The notes beneath the pieces are model-generated. The model worked only from the letters and a program-made list of their open reading frames with translations. It did no database searches and was not told where the DNA came from. Shown one piece after another: positions 4,794 through 12,299 of a stretch of 12,299 nucleotides of DNA (position 1 is the stretch's first letter; every line of letters begins with the position of its first letter). This stretch comes from Chthonomonadaceae bacterium (GTDB lineage: Bacteria; Armatimonadota; Chthonomonadetes; Chthonomonadales; Chthonomonadaceae), in assembly GCA_014377395.1 (NCBI GenBank), contig JACMPS010000443.1, positions 1-12,299 of the forward strand. The letters are read 5' to 3'. A program made the position numbers and the translations under genes.

Positions 4794-6704
4794 CTATTCC
4801 TTTTCAACTGATTCAACGGACTCCATAGGAGTCGATTCTTCGGCAGGAGTGGGCGTTTCAAAGGGAACACGACTCGGATTTCCCTCAACATAGGCGCGAG
4901 TGCCACGCATAATCGCCGCCGCAATCCGTTGTTGAAAATCAGGATTGGTCAGGTGACTTCGGTCGGTGGCATTGCTGATATACGCGACTTCGACGAGGAT
5001 AGCGGGCATCAGACTTTTGCGAAGCACCGCCAAACCGTTCTCATAGAGTACTCCATCGGACAACGCGCCCTTGCTCGGAATGCCTGAAACCGCCACAATT
5101 TCCCGCTGAACCGCCTGGGCTAAGGCACGCGCATTGCCGTCGCCCTTATGGTAGTACGTGGTGGTTCCGCGAACGTTCGAGGTAAATGAGTCGTTGTGGA
5201 TACTGATAAAGAGATCCGCGTGAATTTCATTTGCAATTCGCGGACGCGCATATAGGTCAACGTCCGTGTCGTTGTCCCGCGTCATAATCACCTTCGCCCC
5301 ACAGCTTTCCAGCAGAGTGCGAAGTTTAAGCGAAATGGCGAGTGTCAGATTTTTCTCCGCATAGCCCCCACCGAGCGCCCCCGTCGAACTGCCACCGTGA
5401 CCAGGATCAATCACAATCACTTTGTCGGCGAGAGAGCCGCCCGCATTTTTGGGCAACCGCAAATCGAGTGTGAAAGCCCCTGCGTTTGCACTGACGCCAA
5501 AGCCGACAACACGGTTTAGATCAAGGGTCAAGCGTGTGGTCGGAATTGAAGAGTCGAGTTGCTCGATCCGAACACTTTGCAAAAGCGGATGCGAAAGGGA
5601 AAGAGAAGCACTTTCGGGATTGGCGAGATTGAGAAGCGTGAAAGGCAAATCCACCACCAACTGAGTGCCGCCGTTTTCGTAACGCAGATGCGGCGAAACC
5701 CGCCCGCCCGTTGCCACAAACAATTTAATGCGGCGATCACTTTCCGCTTCCAGTCTCATACTGGTAACGGAAACGGGCATCGAACGACGCACCGTTCCCT
5801 TTCTGTCGGGGGCATTGCCTCGTTTGATTGGTGCCTTAGTCGGCTTTGTCCCGCTACTTGCGACCTGAACCGGAATCTTTTTGCCGCCTGAACTCGCTGT
5901 GTTGTCGCTGGAGACGGTCACGCCCGAAATTAAGCCAGAAATAATCTGCACCGAAGAATTAGAAACCGACTCGGCGGGCTTTAAGCCGTAACCCGGTGAG
6001 ACTTCCAGTACTACCCGCGCAATCTCAGGCGTGTTCTGCCCGGTGCGAACCCGTATTACGTTGTCCCCGTCCTCTTTTGTAAAGCCGACCCGAACCGTGT
6101 TGTCGAGCGTGGCACCGAGGCAATCAATAAAGCCGCGTTGAGGGGTGGCGTCCGCGATGTTCTGAACGCGGTAGGGAACCGGAAACGTGGTAGTGACGTG
6201 GAGAGAGCCGCCCACGTAAGTTGCCTCAGTGACACGAGCAAGAAGCGAAATGAAAGGGACAGGCTGTGCCGTTTTGACCGGAGCGGAAGGCGTTTTTGGG
6301 GTGTCGCTCGCCTGTTCCGGCAAGGAGGTTTGCACAACGGCGTCGAGTGCCTTCGCCAGTTCCTCAAGCGGGATCATTTTTCTGCCGTCAACTTTAATCA
6401 GCGCGATTTCGACGGTTTCAGCGCGAGTAGGAGGTGAAAGTAAGAGCGTGTTTCCGCTTGCGTCGAGTTTGCCGCGCACTCTGATTTTTTTCAGGATTTC
6501 AAGCGGAACGTAAACGAGTCCACCTTCGTTGACCGGAGGTGTCTTGAAGAAAACTTCGCGCCCGCCGATATGGAGATGAACCGGGGTTCGCGTTGGAATG
6601 GCTTTCGGTGTAGTTTTTGTTGTTGTCTGTGCAAAAAGCGGCGCGGCAGTGAGTACCGACAACCCGAATCCAGCCAGAAGATAAAAGAATCGAGGATTTC
6701 TCAC
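4794..6704 (-). CDS. Secreted N-acetylmuramoyl-L-alanine amidase with AMIN domains
   Basis: The 636-residue product cleaves the amide bond between MurNAc and the stem peptide in peptidoglycan. It has a signal peptide (about 1-26, ending APLFAQ). Residues about 43-125 resemble the copper amine oxidase N-terminal-like domain (GREVFFKTPPVNEGGLVYVPL...), a common binding or stalk module. Two AMIN-like beta domains follow (about 150-262 and 312-417), separated by a basic Ser/Gly linker (about 265-308). The Amidase_3 domain (about 427-607) shows the zinc and catalytic set: H436 in VIDPGHGG, E450 in GGYAEKNL, H503 in SIHND and E572 in LVEVAYISN. A Pro/Glu-rich tail closes the protein. The start is GTG 6704; a TGA lies in frame just upstream and GAAAGG sits 11 bases before it. 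It is AmiC-like in plan and heads the amidase-GerMN-murI unit. Confidence 0.93.
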   Translation of the reverse strand: MRNPRFFYLLAGFGLSVLTAAPLFAQTTTKTTPKAIPTRTPVHLHIGGREVFFKTPPVNEGGLVYVPLEILKKIRVRGKLDASGNTLLLSPPTRAETVEIALIKVDGRKMIPLEELAKALDAVVQTSLPEQASDTPKTPSAPVKTAQPVPFISLLARVTEATYVGGSLHVTTTFPVPYRVQNIADATPQRGFIDCLGATLDNTVRVGFTKEDGDNVIRVRTGQNTPEIARVVLEVSPGYGLKPAESVSNSSVQIISGLISGVTVSSDNTASSGGKKIPVQVASSGTKPTKAPIKRGNAPDRKGTVRRSMPVSVTSMRLEAESDRRIKLFVATGGRVSPHLRYENGGTQLVVDLPFTLLNLANPESASLSLSHPLLQSVRIEQLDSSIPTTRLTLDLNRVVGFGVSANAGAFTLDLRLPKNAGGSLADKVIVIDPGHGGSSTGALGGGYAEKNLTLAISLKLRTLLESCGAKVIMTRDNDTDVDLYARPRIANEIHADLFISIHNDSFTSNVRGTTTYYHKGDGNARALAQAVQREIVAVSGIPSKGALSDGVLYENGLAVLRKSLMPAILVEVAYISNATDRSHLTNPDFQQRIAAAIMRGTRAYVEGNPSRVPFETPTPAEESTPMESVESVEKE

Positions 6705-6752
6705 GAGGAAAAGTGCCTTTCAGGTGAGGGCAAGACCCTGAACAGGAATTGC

Positions 6753-6797
6753 GGGTAGGGATACAAAACCGGATACCCTTTATGGACGCCGAAGGGT
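6753..6797 (-). promoter_or_regulatory. Mutually exclusive small hairpins in the amidase leader
   Basis: In the presumed 5' leader of the amidase mRNA, ACCCTT (complement of 6792-6797) can pair with AAGGGT (complement of 6775-6780). The overlapping GGGTA (complement of 6774-6778) can instead pair with TACCC (complement of 6753-6757). The two stems share the same central arm, so only one can form at a time. Both are short (5-6 bp) and may be chance. The rest of the 256-base gap (6705-6960) shows only the promoter candidate at 6843-6872 and A/T runs after the FG-GAP gene that do not form a GC-rich terminator stem. Confidence 0.22.
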
Positions 6798-6842
6798 GCC
6801 TTTTGTTACAAAGCCATGATCCTGCGGGGACATTCCAAGGAG

Positions 6843-6872
6843 AGGATAACCTGAATCAAGACGAAAAGTCAA
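6843..6872 (-). promoter_or_regulatory. Putative sigma-70-type promoter for the amidase operon
   Basis: Read on the - strand, TTGACT (complement of 6867-6872, 5 of 6 consensus) is followed by 18 bases and TATCCT (complement of 6843-6848, 4 of 6). It would give a leader of roughly 130 bases before the GTG start at 6704. It is the best promoter-like element in the gap downstream of the FG-GAP gene. The assignment is consensus matching only. Confidence 0.35.
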
Positions 6873-6960
6873 GAGCGGCTACCCCTATAGAGTTTCCGGA
6901 TTCGTGCGGGTATGTCAGAAAAAAGGTTTTTCAAGGCAATCTTTTTCTTACAGGAAGGGA

Positions 6961-9567
6961 CTAATCTTCACCGATCTCATTATAGTTTCGGAGCAGTAAG
7001 GATAAATCTCCAAAATCAATTCCGCCATCTAGATTTAGATCGGCGAAAGGTCGCATTTCGTAAAGACCGCTTCCATCACCCTCAATGGCATTGTAGGATT
7101 GAAGCAGTTCCGACAGATCGCCGAAATCAACGGCATTGTCATTGTTGACATCCCCTGCCTTCAGCGTAACGGTAATGCCGGAAACATCGTGCGTCGCGTT
7201 CGCCGCAGTAAAGTGACTTTTCAGGTAACGTGGCGTCTTGATCGTCACATAATTATAGGGTCGGGGCAGGGCAAGCACAACGAATTCACCAGAGGCGGGA
7301 ACAAGAACGGGCATTTTTATGGTGGGGGCGTAATCGTCGTAGGGAAAAAGTGAAAACGTGATCATCTGTGGAGGAGCGAAAGGAGAAATCCCCTCCAACT
7401 CCAGTTTTCCTGAAAGACGTACCCTGACGATAATGTTGGGTAAAAAGCTCAGCACTGGATTTCCAGAAGCTGATCGGTAATTCGTGACCACAAGGTCAAC
7501 TTTGCCGTCCCCATCGAAGTCGTCCGCACAAATCCAATGTGAATATCCTCCTGATGCGTAGTCAGTTCTTGGACTAAACTCACCTCTTTCCGATCCCAGA
7601 AAAACGCTGACAGTATTGTCATTGGTGGCGACAAGATCAAGAACTCCATCGTAGTTCAAGTCACGCGCAACGATCCTGTGCGATGAGCCGTTTGTTGAAC
7701 GAAAGGTGGGTGACGCGAAAACCTGGTTTGCTCCTTTCAGAAAGACGCAGACCGAATTTCTGGTCAGAACGGCAATATCGAGTTTACCGTCGTAATTGAA
7801 GTCACCGGAAACCAAATCCTCCGGCATTTCACCGGTTGAATAGTTGCGATTAAGCGTGAAGACGCCTGTTCCTCCATTTTTTAGAATGCTCAAGGTGCTG
7901 TCTGAGCGATTGACAATCGCGAGATCAACCCGCCCATTTTCTAGAAAATCTCCTGCTATCATCGAAACAGGGTAATTTCCGGTGGCGTACTCTGTGTGAC
8001 CAGGGAAGGCTCCGTTTCCGTTGTTGAGCAGAATACTGACCGTATTTGTGTCGCTGTTGGTGATTGCGAGATCAGGAAAACCGTCTTTGTTGAAGTCACC
8101 GGAGGCTATCGCTGATGCCTGCCCCCCTGACGAAAAGTTGACCCTCGGCGCAAATGTACCGTCGCCTCTGCCAAAAAAGAGACTCACGGAGTGAGCGGTA
8201 TTTGCGACGGCGACATCAAGGTTTCCGTCCTGATTGAAGTCTCCGGTGACAAGGGTTTGAGGGTCTGGTTCCGTCGCAGTGTTTACTTCGGGAGCAAACC
8301 CTTCCTTGCCGAGACCCCGCCGAAAACTGAGGTTGTTTCCGCTGAGTGAGACAAGATCAGGCTTGCCGTCTTTGTTAAAATCGCCGGAGACAAGTGCCCA
8401 GGTGTACGCCCTACTCGCATATTCGGTGCGCGTTGCCAGACCGCCATGCCCATCATTGAGGACAAGCCCTATCGCATTAGAGGAGGTATAAGCGACATCA
8501 GGCTTGCCGTCTCCATTAAAGTCACCGATGCTGAGCGAGGAGGCGGGAACATCCATTAGGTAGAGTTTCTGAGCCCCGAATTGTCCATTGCCTATGTTCG
8601 GCAGGACGTGAAGAGCATTCTCGCCAAGACCGGAAGAGTCCTTTTGAGTGCTGAACATAAGATCGGGCTTGCCGTCCCCGGTAAGGTCGGTCACGGTGAG
8701 CTGATCCGCATAGAGAGGCGTGGGGTAATCCGTTTTATGGGCGAAAACTCCGTTGCCGATGTTTCTAAAAAGACTGATGTTCTGCCCGAAGTAATTCAGG
8801 GTTGCCAGATCGGATTTGCCGTCTCCGTCTGCATCCAGAACGGTTAGGTTGACGGGAAATTCACCGGTTGCATAATTGACTCTCGGTGCAAAAGTGCCGT
8901 TGCCGAGATTGCGAAAAATGCTGAGCGAATTGATCGAATAGTTGATCACCGCAACGTCGGGTTTGCCGTCTCCATCGAAATCCGCCGCGACGATTTCATT
9001 CGGCATCGTTTCCGTCTGTACACTCACAGGAGCGGCAAAAACAAGGTTCCCCTTGTTTTTAAGGATGCTGAACGTATGATCGCTTGGATTGACAACGGCA
9101 ATATCGGGCTTGCCGTCTCCATCGAAGTCGGCGACACTTTGAGAGGAAATGTTGTTTCCCACCGGATAGTCCACTTTGGGTGCAAATTGACCAAAGCCCA
9201 TGTTCCGAAAAATGCTGATTGTATTGTAACTCTGATTGGTGGTAATAATCTCAGGCTTCCCATCCCCATCAAGATCAGCAATGATGATTTTGTTTGGATA
9301 ACCACTCGCAGAATAGGAGTTGCCCTGCGAAAGCGTACCTATTGATGTTCCGTAGAGTATTTTGATTGATGCGGAATTATCAGAGGTAGCGACAACAACA
9401 TCAGACCTGCCATCTCCGTTTAAGTCGCCAACCGCAAATGCTTCGGGGGAAGAGAGGAAAGAAGTCTGACCGGGAAAGAGTTTTTCCTGCGCCCCCAGAG
9501 TGAGGGGCGCAAACAGGGCGCAAAACAAGCACAGCAAAAGAGAAATACGCGGCAAAGAGTTCATCAT
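6961..9567 (-). CDS. Secreted FG-GAP/VCBS repeat protein with C-terminal dockerin-like doublet
   Basis: The 868-residue product begins with a clear signal peptide (SLLLCLFCALFAPLTLGAQ). Residues about 44-700 hold 14 FG-GAP/VCBS repeats of about 49 residues. Each is centred on a calcium-loop motif like DFNGDGKPD, at about residues 48, 98, 147, 196, 245, 294, 348, 396, 443, 491, 540, 589, 636 and 683. Fourteen repeats suit two seven-bladed beta-propellers. One loop is degenerate (DFLENGRVD, repeat 11). A beta-sandwich-like domain follows (about 713-802, starting VRVRLSGKLELEG). A dockerin-like pair ends the protein: GDVNNDNAVDFGDLSELLQSYN (804-825) and ADLNLDGGIDFGDLSLLLRNYN (842-862). The start ATG 9567 has AGGAT seven bases upstream. 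Its neighbours give no functional hint; surface binding is plausible but unproven, and its ligand is unknown. Confidence 0.9.
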   Translation of the reverse strand: MMNSLPRISLLLCLFCALFAPLTLGAQEKLFPGQTSFLSSPEAFAVGDLNGDGRSDVVVATSDNSASIKILYGTSIGTLSQGNSYSASGYPNKIIIADLDGDGKPEIITTNQSYNTISIFRNMGFGQFAPKVDYPVGNNISSQSVADFDGDGKPDIAVVNPSDHTFSILKNKGNLVFAAPVSVQTETMPNEIVAADFDGDGKPDVAVINYSINSLSIFRNLGNGTFAPRVNYATGEFPVNLTVLDADGDGKSDLATLNYFGQNISLFRNIGNGVFAHKTDYPTPLYADQLTVTDLTGDGKPDLMFSTQKDSSGLGENALHVLPNIGNGQFGAQKLYLMDVPASSLSIGDFNGDGKPDVAYTSSNAIGLVLNDGHGGLATRTEYASRAYTWALVSGDFNKDGKPDLVSLSGNNLSFRRGLGKEGFAPEVNTATEPDPQTLVTGDFNQDGNLDVAVANTAHSVSLFFGRGDGTFAPRVNFSSGGQASAIASGDFNKDGFPDLAITNSDTNTVSILLNNGNGAFPGHTEYATGNYPVSMIAGDFLENGRVDLAIVNRSDSTLSILKNGGTGVFTLNRNYSTGEMPEDLVSGDFNYDGKLDIAVLTRNSVCVFLKGANQVFASPTFRSTNGSSHRIVARDLNYDGVLDLVATNDNTVSVFLGSERGEFSPRTDYASGGYSHWICADDFDGDGKVDLVVTNYRSASGNPVLSFLPNIIVRVRLSGKLELEGISPFAPPQMITFSLFPYDDYAPTIKMPVLVPASGEFVVLALPRPYNYVTIKTPRYLKSHFTAANATHDVSGITVTLKAGDVNNDNAVDFGDLSELLQSYNAIEGDGSGLYEMRPFADLNLDGGIDFGDLSLLLRNYNEIGED

Positions 9568-9624
9568 TGATCCTCATCAATCTTCAGGGAAAGCGGTTGA
9601 CCGATCCGTAGCCGTATGTGTTAA

Positions 9625-9683
9625 GCAAGAGGTGAAGAACAAAAAAAGGGCGTGGGGGTACTGAAACGCGCCCCTTCTCTTGC
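9625..9683 (+). promoter_or_regulatory. Long inverted repeat in the acs upstream region
   Basis: GCAAGAG (9625-9631) pairs with CTCTTGC (9677-9683). Inside it, after a short bulge, AAG pairs with CTT (9674-9676), and GGGCG (9648-9652) pairs with CGCCC (9669-9673). A further possible pairing, TTTCCTC (9741-9747) with GAGGAGAAA (9765-9773, one bulge), would cover the acs ribosome site. This could be a structured leader or an operator between the divergent FG-GAP and acs genes. It matches no riboswitch class that I recognise. The rest of 9568-9783 shows only a weak promoter-like TTGACC at 9597-9602. Confidence 0.3.
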
Positions 9684-9783
9684 AGGGAAAACGTGCGGGC
9701 TAAGGCATTGTTGCAGGACATTTCCCCCTTTGTGTGGAAGTTTCCTCTACCTATTTTTATTTCTGAGGAGAAATTTCGTTTTC

Positions 9784-11874
9784 ATGCTCACCGAAACCAC
9801 TCACCCCGATCCGTCATCGTTGACGCATCAGACTCAATCGTTCGCGCCACCCTCCGATTTTGCCGAAACCGCCAATGCAAAAGACCCCGATATTTACCGC
9901 AAAGCCGCCGAAGACCCGGAAGCGTTCTGGGCGGACTGGGCGCGGAGACTGGACTGGATCACGCCTTTCAAGACTGTCCTCGAATGGAATCCGCCCCATG
10001 CAAAGTGGTTTCTCGGTGGAAAACTGAATGTCAGCGTCAATTGCGTGGATCGGCACTTAGCTTCAAGAGGCAACAAGCCCGCCCTTGTTTTCGAGGGAGA
10101 ACCAGGGGATGTCCGCACCTTAACCTACTCGCAACTCTCCGTTGAGGTGAACAAATTTGCGAATGTTCTGAAATCGCTCGGCGTGGGAAAAGGCGACCGT
10201 GTTTCGCTTTACCTCCCGATGACGCCCGAAGCCGTCATCGCTATGCTTGCCTGTACGCGCATCGGGGCGGTTCACTCGGTGATTTTCGGTGGGTTTTCGG
10301 CAGAGAGTTTGCAGGAACGAACCAATGATAGCGGCGCAAAAATCATCCTGACGGCAGACGGCTACTGGCGGCGCGGTCATGTTGTCCCTCTCAAAGCGAC
10401 TACCGATGAAGCCCTGAAAGACGGTTGCCCTCTTGTTGAAAAAGTAATCGTCCTGAAGCGTCTCGGTGACAATCTCTCCTCACTCCACATGGAGCCGGGG
10501 CGTGATCTGTGGTGGCACGAACTGACGGAAAATGCGTCTATGGAATGTGAACCCGAAGTCATGGACTCCGAAGACCCGCTTTTTATTCTCCATACGTCCG
10601 GTTCGACAGGCAAACCGAAAGGCATTCTGCACACGACAGCAGGTTATCTCACGGGGGCTATGGCGACCTCAAAACTCGTTTTCGATCTCAAGGATTCGGA
10701 TTTGTACTGGTGTACAGCGGATATTGGCTGGGTGACAGGACACTCCTATGTCGTTTATGGGCCTCTATCAAATGGCGCAACCGTATTTCTTTATGAGGGT
10801 TCGCCGGACTGGAGCGTTTCACCCGACTTTTCCACAAAAGGAGAGATCGCCGTGAGTAAGGAAAACGAAGAAGGTAATCTGACTTCTCCCGGCTCTCAAA
10901 ATCGTTCACGCCTTTGGGAAATGATCGCTCGACACAAAATTACGATCCTCTACACGGCTCCGACCCTCATTCGCGCCTGCATGAAGTGGGGCGACGATCA
11001 CCCGGCAGGGCATGATCTAGGCAGTTTACGCTTGCTCGGCTCTGTCGGCGAACCGATCAACCCGGAGGCGTGGCTGTGGTATCACAAGCACATTGGGGGC
11101 GGGCATTGCCCTATCGTGGATACGTGGTGGCAAACCGAAACAGGCGCGATTATGATTGCTCCCCTGCCCGGTCTCGTTACGACAAAGCCGGGTTCCGCCA
11201 CAAAACCTTTTCCCGGAATTGCCGCCGATGTCGTGGATGAAAAAGGCGAATCGTTGCCCGCAGGTCAAAAAGGGATTCTGGTGATTCGCAAGCCCTGGCC
11301 CTCCATGCTGAGAACGCTGTGGGGCAATGATGAGCGGTATCGTCAGGTGTACTGGTCAAAGTTCAGTGGCATTGAGGGGGGCGAAAGCCTGTACTTTCCC
11401 GGTGACGGTGCCGTCAAAGACGAGGACGGCAACTTCTGGCTTCTCGGTCGCATTGATGACATCATGCTGGTGGCGGGGCATAACCTCTCTACAATGGAAC
11501 TGGAATCGGCACTCGTAGAGCATTATGCGGTGGCGGAGGCAGCGGTCATCGGGAAAACGCACGACATCAAGGGGCAGGCTCCGGTGGCGTTCGTCATTAT
11601 CCGTGAACAGTTCGCTCCGAAGATCGGTGATATCGAAGCGATCCATGCTCTCTCCGCCGAGCTGAAGGAACACGTTTCCAAGAAACTCGGTGCGATTTGC
11701 CGCCCCGACGACGTGATTTTGACGGCTGACCTGCCAAAGACACGAAGCGGTAAAATTATGCGTCGCTTGTTGCGCGACATCGCCGAGGGACGTATCATCG
11801 GAGATACTACTACGCTGGCAGACCCTGCAATTGTCGCAGGTCTGAAAGACAAGTATGCAGGTGAAGAAAGTTAG
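9784..11874 (+). CDS. acs: Acetyl-CoA synthetase (AMP-forming), atypical
   Basis: The 696-residue product activates acetate to acetyl-CoA through an acetyl-adenylate. From the N-terminus it shows the ACS-type region (FWADWARRLDW, KWFLGGKLNVSVNCVDRHL at 75-92), the AMP-binding P-loop TSGSTGKPKG (271-280), DTWWQTETG (446-454, with the Trp that limits the pocket to acetate-sized acids), YFPGDGA and GRIDD (555-559), and the C-terminal PKTRSGKIMRR with K657, the lysine acetylated in Acs regulation. Two oddities are an extra polar stretch at about 344-375, where family members run straight from YEG.PD to the WE.I helix, and GHNLST (565-570) in place of the usual GHRLGT. The start ATG 9784 follows GAGGAG (9765-9770) at 13 bases; the frame extends to 9652, but that part does not look like ACS. 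Acetate is the most likely substrate. Confidence 0.92.
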   Translation: MLTETTHPDPSSLTHQTQSFAPPSDFAETANAKDPDIYRKAAEDPEAFWADWARRLDWITPFKTVLEWNPPHAKWFLGGKLNVSVNCVDRHLASRGNKPALVFEGEPGDVRTLTYSQLSVEVNKFANVLKSLGVGKGDRVSLYLPMTPEAVIAMLACTRIGAVHSVIFGGFSAESLQERTNDSGAKIILTADGYWRRGHVVPLKATTDEALKDGCPLVEKVIVLKRLGDNLSSLHMEPGRDLWWHELTENASMECEPEVMDSEDPLFILHTSGSTGKPKGILHTTAGYLTGAMATSKLVFDLKDSDLYWCTADIGWVTGHSYVVYGPLSNGATVFLYEGSPDWSVSPDFSTKGEIAVSKENEEGNLTSPGSQNRSRLWEMIARHKITILYTAPTLIRACMKWGDDHPAGHDLGSLRLLGSVGEPINPEAWLWYHKHIGGGHCPIVDTWWQTETGAIMIAPLPGLVTTKPGSATKPFPGIAADVVDEKGESLPAGQKGILVIRKPWPSMLRTLWGNDERYRQVYWSKFSGIEGGESLYFPGDGAVKDEDGNFWLLGRIDDIMLVAGHNLSTMELESALVEHYAVAEAAVIGKTHDIKGQAPVAFVIIREQFAPKIGDIEAIHALSAELKEHVSKKLGAICRPDDVILTADLPKTRSGKIMRRLLRDIAEGRIIGDTTTLADPAIVAGLKDKYAGEES

Positions 11875-11886
11875 AGGAAAAGCGGA

Positions 11887-12114
11887 ATGCAGGTGACAAT
11901 TGAGGAGGCAAAACGTTTACAATCCGCCCTAAAAAACGGTTCGGATGTGGACGCGCTCTTACGTGACTTCATCGCACAACTGCCCATTGAGGGCAGACAA
12001 CGAACCTTACGGGCTTACGGCAAATACGCTCATTCGCCCGTGAGCGTAGAGGATTTCGAGCGAGAAAGCCATCAGGAAGCAGAGCGTGAAGCGCAGAGCG
12101 TCCTCCTCAACTGA
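11887..12114 (+). CDS. Small hypothetical protein, possibly antitoxin-like
   Basis: This 75-residue protein begins 12 bases after acs, with GAGGAAA (11874-11880) overlapping the acs stop, so it is probably co-transcribed with it. The N-terminal half predicts as helix (IEEAKRLQSALKNGSDVDALLRDFIAQL). The second half carries GKYAHSPVSVEDFERESHQE, followed by more acidic/basic helix. The 'GKYAH.P.S.EDF...K..E' style recalls short cytosolic proteins encoded beside PIN or other nuclease-like genes, some annotated as antitoxins. That similarity is from memory and not certain. It lies 66 bases upstream of a Uma2-family gene. No DNA-binding fold such as AbrB or ribbon-helix-helix is evident. Function unknown; it appears to be a real gene given spacing and ribosome site. 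Confidence 0.7.
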   Translation: MQVTIEEAKRLQSALKNGSDVDALLRDFIAQLPIEGRQRTLRAYGKYAHSPVSVEDFERESHQEAEREAQSVLLN

Positions 12115-12127
12115 CAAAGTATCGCCG

Positions 12128-12147
12128 TCAAGGATTTACTGCCTTGA
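12128..12147 (+). other. Small hairpin between the 75-residue gene and the Uma2 gene
   Basis: TCAAGG (12128-12133) and CCTTGA (12142-12147) pair around an 8-base loop. No T-tract follows, so it is unlikely to be a strong terminator. It could be a weak attenuator or mRNA-stabilising element. Confidence 0.25.
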
Positions 12148-12180
12148 ACAAAAACTAGGAAAGGAAGGGTTAGGAAAATT

Positions 12181-12299
12181 ATGTCAACCGCGATTGCCCC
12201 GTCTCAATCGGTCACTTCTGCAATGCCACGCCCCAAACTCTGGACGCGCAAGGAATACGAACACCTCATTGATCTTGGAGCATTTGACCCTGAACAACG
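12181..12299 (+). CDS. Uma2-family endonuclease, 3' part outside the window
   Basis: ATG 12181 opens a frame that runs off the window (39 complete codons). A purine-rich ribosome site (AGGAAA at 12172-12177, with GGAAGGG just before) lies upstream. After a Ser/Thr/Pro-rich leader, the protein reads PRPKLWTRKEYEHLIDLGAFDPEQ. This matches the N-terminus typical of many Uma2-family proteins ('LWTREEY..L...G.FDP.ER', followed by 'VELIEGEI'). The catalytic half is not visible, so integrity cannot be judged. It lacks the in-frame stop seen at the start of the decayed copy at 432-1083 and belongs to a different Uma2 subgroup, since that copy begins RMSVEEFLAL. It is on the same strand as acs and the 75-residue gene. 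Confidence 0.72.
   Translation, partial: MSTAIAPSQSVTSAMPRPKLWTRKEYEHLIDLGAFDPEQ

Noticed and set aside
4101..4811. 236-residue + strand frame opposite murI and the GerMN gene
   Set aside because: Spans the 3' and 5' parts of two real - strand genes with no recognisable domain.
4748..4924. N-terminal extension of the GerMN gene to 4924
   Set aside because: It lies inside the amidase 3' end in another frame and would bury the lipobox signal; the start at 4747 puts the signal peptide at the N-terminus.
6905..6960. Terminator after the FG-GAP gene
   Set aside because: A-rich and T-rich runs can pair, but the stem has almost no G-C pairs and no clear T-tract follows.
7449..9475. DNA-level repeats such as GGCTTGCCGTCTCCATC within 6961-9567
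   Set aside because: They recur with a period of about 147 bases because they encode the FG-GAP repeats; not a CRISPR array or separate repeat element.
9652..9783. N-terminal extension of acs to 9652
   Set aside because: The added 44 residues do not resemble the Acs N-terminus, have no ribosome site, and overlap the structured leader; ATG 9784 gives a typical start.

Overview
The window looks like ordinary chromosome from a free-living bacterium that builds peptidoglycan. Armatimonadota is my best guess. The support is a secreted FG-GAP protein ending in a small beta-sandwich plus a dockerin-like doublet, a style I associate with that phylum, and the presence of Uma2-family genes (one broken, one cut by the right edge). 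Base composition is near 50% GC. The assignment is inference from protein style, not from a marker gene.

Left part (1-1083): a + strand gene cut by the window edge, with a BamE/SmpA-like motif, faces a decayed Uma2 nuclease gene on the - strand. Centre-left (1128-6704), mostly - strand: rph and rdgB (RNA 3'-end trimming and nucleotide-pool cleaning), then murI, a GerMN lipoprotein and a large secreted N-acetylmuramoyl-L-alanine amidase (cell-wall precursor supply and turnover). The set resembles the Bacillus racE-gerM-rph-ysnA neighbourhood. Here it is split by a + strand insert at 2625-3460, made of a possible 54-residue protein and a membrane-anchored PepSY-like protein. The insert's 3' end overlaps murI by 103 bp.

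Centre-right (6961-9567): one - strand gene for a secreted protein with 14 FG-GAP/VCBS repeats, the number expected for two seven-bladed propellers, followed by a beta domain and a dockerin-like calcium-binding doublet. Right part (9784-12299), + strand: acetyl-CoA synthetase with an unusual insertion, then a 75-residue protein and the start of a second, apparently intact Uma2 gene that runs off the window.

I do not see a convincing new multi-gene system. The points most worth a second look are: the rph/rdgB pair in one frame separated only by a TAG and one codon; the doubly lesioned Uma2 gene; a terminator-like hairpin inside the murI 3' coding end; the atypical acetyl-CoA synthetase; the 14-repeat dockerin-tailed protein; and the small ORF next to the intact Uma2 gene. 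No rRNA, tRNA, CRISPR array, insertion sequence or integrase was seen.
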